DNA from: Mytilus edulis
Lineage: Eukaryota; Mollusca; Bivalvia; Mytilida; Mytilidae
Reading direction: 5' to 3'
Length of the DNA stretch: 64,000 nucleotides
Assembly (NCBI RefSeq): GCF_963676685.1
Contig: NC_092353.1
Location: 12,735,734-12,799,733 of the forward strand
Shown here: one piece after another, positions 60,186 to 64,000 of the stretch
Position numbering within the stretch: position 1 is the stretch's first letter
How the letters are laid out: each line of letters begins with the position of its first letter
Made by a program: the position numbers and the translations under genes
Notes under the pieces: generated by a model
Told to the model about the DNA's origin: nothing
The model's database searches: none
Seen by the model: the letters and a program-made list of their open reading frames with translations, nothing else

Positions 60186-60316
60186 GTCACCAGACACTTC
60201 TATCAAAAGGAATTTATAAAGAAACACAAAAGTTTAGAAGTCAGACAAAATGACAGAAGTTACTACAACCACAGAGAACATTAGTGAAGGATACATTTTG
60301 AGAAAAATCTACAGAG
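60186..60316 (+). CDS. Candidate first coding exon, unrecognised protein
   Basis: After an acceptor-like TTCTTTATAG, 64 bases of leader run to an ATG at 60250. The frame reads MTEVTTTTENISEGYILRKI then YR, and ends at a donor (ACAGAGGTAATTT) after one base of the next codon. The coherent start and the donor make it a fair first coding exon. No second exon was recognised before the window ends, so the product is unknown. Confidence 0.4.
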
Positions 60317-61610
60317 GTAATTTAAAAGATTAAACTTTTAACTGGCTTGCAAGAAATATCTTAGAATGCTGAAATTAAGAATCACAATTGTTGTTTTATA
60401 AAAAGTGTTCTTTATTATCTCATCGCAAAAGGTTTTGAAAGTGCTAATATAATTCATATTTTGACAATTGTAGTTCGGCCGGAATTGTTATTAGTGAATT
60501 AAAAGTCATTATTTTAAGAAATGCGTGCAATGTATCGGTTACTCTATGAAAAGGAATATATTATGAATTTTAGAGCGAGGGCCTGATATGTGATGTGCAG
60601 TTGTACAATCATTTGCATATCTTATTTATACGGCGATCAGATCCGGCTGCTCCTTTAGTCCTTGTACATCTCTCTGAAACATTTGCTTACTTTACAAGTT
60701 ACAGTTCGTTTTTGACAAGGTTAGTGTAAGATGTTGCATGGGTGGCACAACTTTTACCATCTTGAGTTATGCCCATTTATAAACAAAAAAATTGCTGGAT
60801 TTTTCGCTTCTGTTCTCTAACTTTAGTTTGCCTCAAGCAAATGTAATAAATCGTATACACAATGCATATTACCATAAAACACAGATCAAGGTTTAAATTG
60901 AGTGGCATCAATTCTACCGTTCTTGAGTTAAGGCCATTTATAAACATAAAAAATGCTGAATTTCTCGTTTCCGTTCACTAACTTTAGTTTGTCTCAACCG
61001 AATGTTAAAATCACAAATCAGTCTTAACTACTTAAATCCTGTACATGTATCTGAATGTGGAAGTTGACACGTGTATATTTACGAGCGGGGGCATTTGTAG
61101 CCCATAGACACATTTTCCAATTTTTTTTATATGCACTGTATTTTTTTTTTGATCTTTCAGATAGCTTTGGTTGAACGGAACAATGGAAACATGTATTTGG
61201 GAATATTAGAAGATACAATGTTGACATTTACAAAGATAATTGTTCGAAAAGTTAAGAAGAGTTTGAAGATGAATAATTCCAACTACAGATCTGTATGTCA
61301 CTAAAAGATCAGATTACTTAACGATTAGTACCAGTTGCATTATAACGAAGCTTGTCTCTTGTGTGAAAAAAAAAACCCAAAATTATTCTAACAGATGACC
61401 AGTGACAAAACATTGAACAAAATCTTCAGGATTATATAAAGCAAACAAAAAAGACTTAGATGTATTTTTGAACTGTTTGTATGCCATCACATGACAAATC
61501 GAAACGATAAGGAAATTGATTTTTGGCCATATAGCAATTCTATTGTTTTACATGCATTCTGAACTCTTCCGATAGAATATTTGTGATAAGATAAACTTGA
61601 CAGAAATTTG
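60317..61610. other. Intron or intergenic, duplicated block
   Basis: A block near 60735-60820 (GGTGGCACAACTTTTACCAT, TTTATAAACAAAAAAATTGCTG) is repeated in altered form at 60900-60985 (AGTGGCATCAATTCTACCGT, TTTATAAACATAAAAAATGCTG). No gene seen. Confidence 0.45.
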
Positions 61611-61616
61611 GTTGGC

Positions 61617-61640
61617 GGGGGGGGGGGGGGGGGGGGGGGG
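61617..61640 (+). repeat. Homopolymer run of 24 G
   Basis: Twenty-four consecutive G residues follow TTTGGTTGGC. A second run of 14 G lies at 61820-61833. Confidence 0.95.
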
Positions 61641-61739
61641 ATAATTTTCACTCATTACAGATTTCAGAAATTGAAAAAGAAAATTTCAAATATCATGTTG
61701 CCAAAAAAAAAAGAGGGGCAAGGGTATATTTTTGGGGGT

Positions 61740-62075
61740 GAGGGTTGTCAAATGGCAACAGCATAGTGTATTGAACAAAAGCATAAAAAGAGGTAAATTT
61801 ATTTATTTATATTTTTTTTGGGGGGGGGGGGGGCAATTCGCAACAGCATAGCGTATTGCACAAAAGCCAAAAATTAAATATAAATTCAAATGATATAACC
61901 AATTTTCTAAGTTTTTTGGCTACCATTATTCTGTGTCAGAAACCTATATTGCATCAAATATTTAATTACATTCCAAATTCAGACCTGTATCATGCACAAA
62001 CATTGTGTCCATTTTTGTCCCAAATGTTTAGGATTTGACCTCTGCGGTCGTATCCAGCTGCGCTTGGCGAAGCAA
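61740..62075 (-). mobile_element. 5' part of a 2.1-kb mussel element, reverse orientation
   Basis: Reading the minus strand from 62075: GCTGGATACGACCGCAGAGG then TCAAATCC, the start of the element seen at 16873, continuing through TTTTGTGCAATACGCTATGC. It is truncated near the G-runs. Confidence 0.75.
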
Positions 62076-62109
62076 TTTATTGTACCAGTTTGTCTGTAAT
62101 AAATAAGAC

Positions 62110-63455
62110 CGATGGAATTTTCTTTTAAATTATTTTAATTTTTTATCATGAGATATTTTTAAGATTATTTTTATATAGAACAAAATTCATATTGAATGTA
62201 GGATAAATTAATTCTGTGTCTCAGCCATACAGATAACTTTACTTCAAAATAAATTTATTTTATATTTTATCATAATCCGAAATCGCATTGAAAGTGACGG
62301 TTTTTGAAACTAGAATAAATTTATTCTGTGTCACAGCTTCACCATACAGATAACTTTACTTCAAAATAAATTTATTTTATATATTATTATAATCCGAAAT
62401 CGTATTGAATGTAGAATAAATCTATTCTGTGTCTCAGCCTCACCATACAGATAACTTTACTTCAAAATAAATTTATTTTATATTTTATTATAATCCGAAA
62501 TCGCATTGAAACTAGAATAAATTTATTCTGTGTCACAGCCTCACCATACAGATAACTTTACTTCAAAATAAATTTATTTTATATTTTATTATAATCCGAA
62601 ATCGCATTGAAACTAGAATAAATTTATTCTGTGTCACAGCCTCACCATACAGATAACTTTACTTCAAAATAAATTTATTTTATATATTATTATAATCCGA
62701 AATCGTATTGAATGTAGAATAAATCTATTCTGTGTCTCAGCCTCACCATACAGATAACTTTACTTCAAAATAAATTTATTTTATATTTTATTATAATCCG
62801 AAATCGCATTGAAACTAGAATAAATTTATTCTGTGTCACAGCCTCACCATACAGATAACTTTACTTCAAAATAAATTTATTTTATATTTTATTATAATCC
62901 GAAATCGCATTGAAACTAGAATAAATTTATTCTGTGTCACAGCCTCACCATACAGATAACTTTACTTCAAAATAAATTTATTTTATATATTATTATAATC
63001 CGAAATCGCATTGAATGTAGAATAAATTTATTCTGTGTCTCAGCCTCACCATACAGATAAATATTATCATAATCAAAAATGACATTGAATGAAGAATAAA
63101 TTTATTTTATGATTTTCTCGAACTAATAATAGATATTATGGCTCTATATAATAAATTTATTTTATACATGATCATATACAGTAAGTACCATGCATTTAGA
63201 ATAAATTTATTCTATGTTGCATCCTTTACAGAGAGTTGACTAAAAATGGACAGCTAAGTGTAGAATTCAGTATAAATTTATTTTGAAATGTAACAAATAA
63301 ATACTAATATAACAGAATTGTCTTTGTTTTTCATGATTTTTTCTCAAATACATGGGTTATAGAATAAATTTATTACGTTCTGGTCCGAATTTGGCCTCTA
63401 ATTGCACTTGTCAGAATTAAGAGTGAAAAAAGAGGAAAATTGGTTTTTTCCTTTT
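62110..63455 (-). repeat. Palindrome-rich element, right copy, with a 101-bp satellite
   Basis: Eight 101-bp units start with TAGAATAAAT at 62311, 62412, 62513, 62614, 62715, 62816, 62917 and 63018, every step exactly 101. Each unit has two palindromes, AGAATAAATTTATTCT (AGAATAAATCTATTCT in some) and AAAATAAATTTATTTT, about 50 bases apart. Units alternate in a C-A-A order, so 62412-62714 and 62715-63017 are near-identical 303-bp blocks. The head at 63070-63455 is the reverse complement of 48656-49040. Confidence 0.9.
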
Positions 63456-64000
63456 TATACGACCGCAAAATTTGAAAATTTTTTCGTCGTATATTGCTAT
63501 TACGTTGGCGTCGGCGTCGTCGTCCGAATACTTTTAGTTTTCGCACTCTAACTTTAGTAAAAGTGAATAGAAATCTATGAAATTTTAACATAAGGTTTAT
63601 GACCACAAAAGGAAGGTTGGGATTGATTTTGGGAGTTTTGGTCCCATCATTTTAGGAATAAGGGGCCAAAAAGGGCCCAAATAAGCATTTTCTTGGTTTT
63701 CGCACTATAACTTTAGTTTAAGTTAATAGAAATCTATGAAATTTTGACACAAGGTTTATGACCACAGAAGAAAGGTTGGGATTGATTTTGGGAGTTTTGG
63801 TTCCAACAGTTTAGGAATTAGGGGCAAAAAAGGGCCCAAATAAGCATTATTCTTGGTTTTCGCACAATTAGTTTAAGTAAATAGAAATCTATGAAATTTA
63901 AACACAAGGTTTATGACCATAAAAGGAAGGTTGGTATTGATTTTGGGAGTTTTGGTCCCAACAGTTTAGGAATAAAGGGCCCAAAGGGTCCAAATTAAAC
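63456..64000 (-). mobile_element. 3' part of a 2.1-kb mussel element, reverse orientation, cut by the window edge
   Basis: Starts TTTTATACGACCGCAAAA, with GTTGGCGTCGGCGTCGTCGTC and the roughly 170-base units containing AGGTTTATGACCA (three copies). It matches the right end of the element at 16873-19024. Confidence 0.8.

Noticed and set aside
62311-63060. CRISPR-like array of regularly spaced repeats
   Set aside because: The whole 101-bp unit repeats, including what would be spacers, and the setting is animal nuclear DNA.
63373-63606. 77-codon minus-strand ORF
   Set aside because: It spans the junction of the palindrome element and the 2.1-kb repeat; Arg-rich only because of the GTC/GAC triplet run.

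Overview
This window looks like AT-rich nuclear DNA of a bivalve mollusc, most likely a marine mussel (Mytilus or a close relative). I base this on several dispersed repeat families that I recognise from mussel genomes: the one ending CATTGGCAATCATACCACA, the one containing CTGGCGTACTAAATTATAA, and the long element bounded by TTTATACGACCGCA. The genes have introns with GT/AG borders, many introns are long, and there is no sign of operons. No ribosomal RNA, tRNA gene or CRISPR array was seen.

Layout. 1-15 kb: a minus-strand Ras-like small GTPase gene (three coding exons visible, the rest off the left edge or not recognised), with dispersed repeats, a 590-bp inverted-repeat element (7742-8331), a 72-bp tandem repeat and a LINE 3' end. 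15-19 kb: tandem and degenerate repeats, then a full copy of a 2.1-kb mussel repeat. 19-24 kb: the last exon of an unknown minus-strand gene, a decayed Tc1-like transposon (19654-20944) and a MITE with perfect 70-bp inverted ends. 25.5-28.5 kb: a plus-strand gene whose product has the His-then-Cys motif order of circularly permuted papain-fold enzymes and a charged C-terminal tail. 29-39 kb: mostly repeats, a small family of decayed minus-strand exon copies, and an 11-bp phased repeat array around a short ORF.

39.8-45.1 kb is the best-supported gene region: two secreted cystine-knot genes, arranged head to head around one short promoter region with a TATA box in each direction. The plus-strand protein matches the neurotrophin cysteine spacing closely. 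The minus-strand protein appears to be its paralogue but lacks one knot cysteine.

47-52.5 kb: separate candidate minus-strand coding exons of unrecognised genes. 48.66-49.4 kb and 62.1-63.46 kb are inverted copies of a palindrome-rich element; the right copy has grown into an exact 101-bp satellite with a 303-bp higher-order period. 53-64 kb: dispersed repeats, a 448-bp near-perfect palindrome, homopolymer G and C tracts, one candidate plus-strand first exon at 60.25 kb, and a second 2.1-kb repeat copy running off the right edge.

The genes show no obvious joint pathway. The two cystine-knot genes are the only pair whose arrangement suggests shared regulation. All product calls rest on motifs read by eye; no database search was possible.
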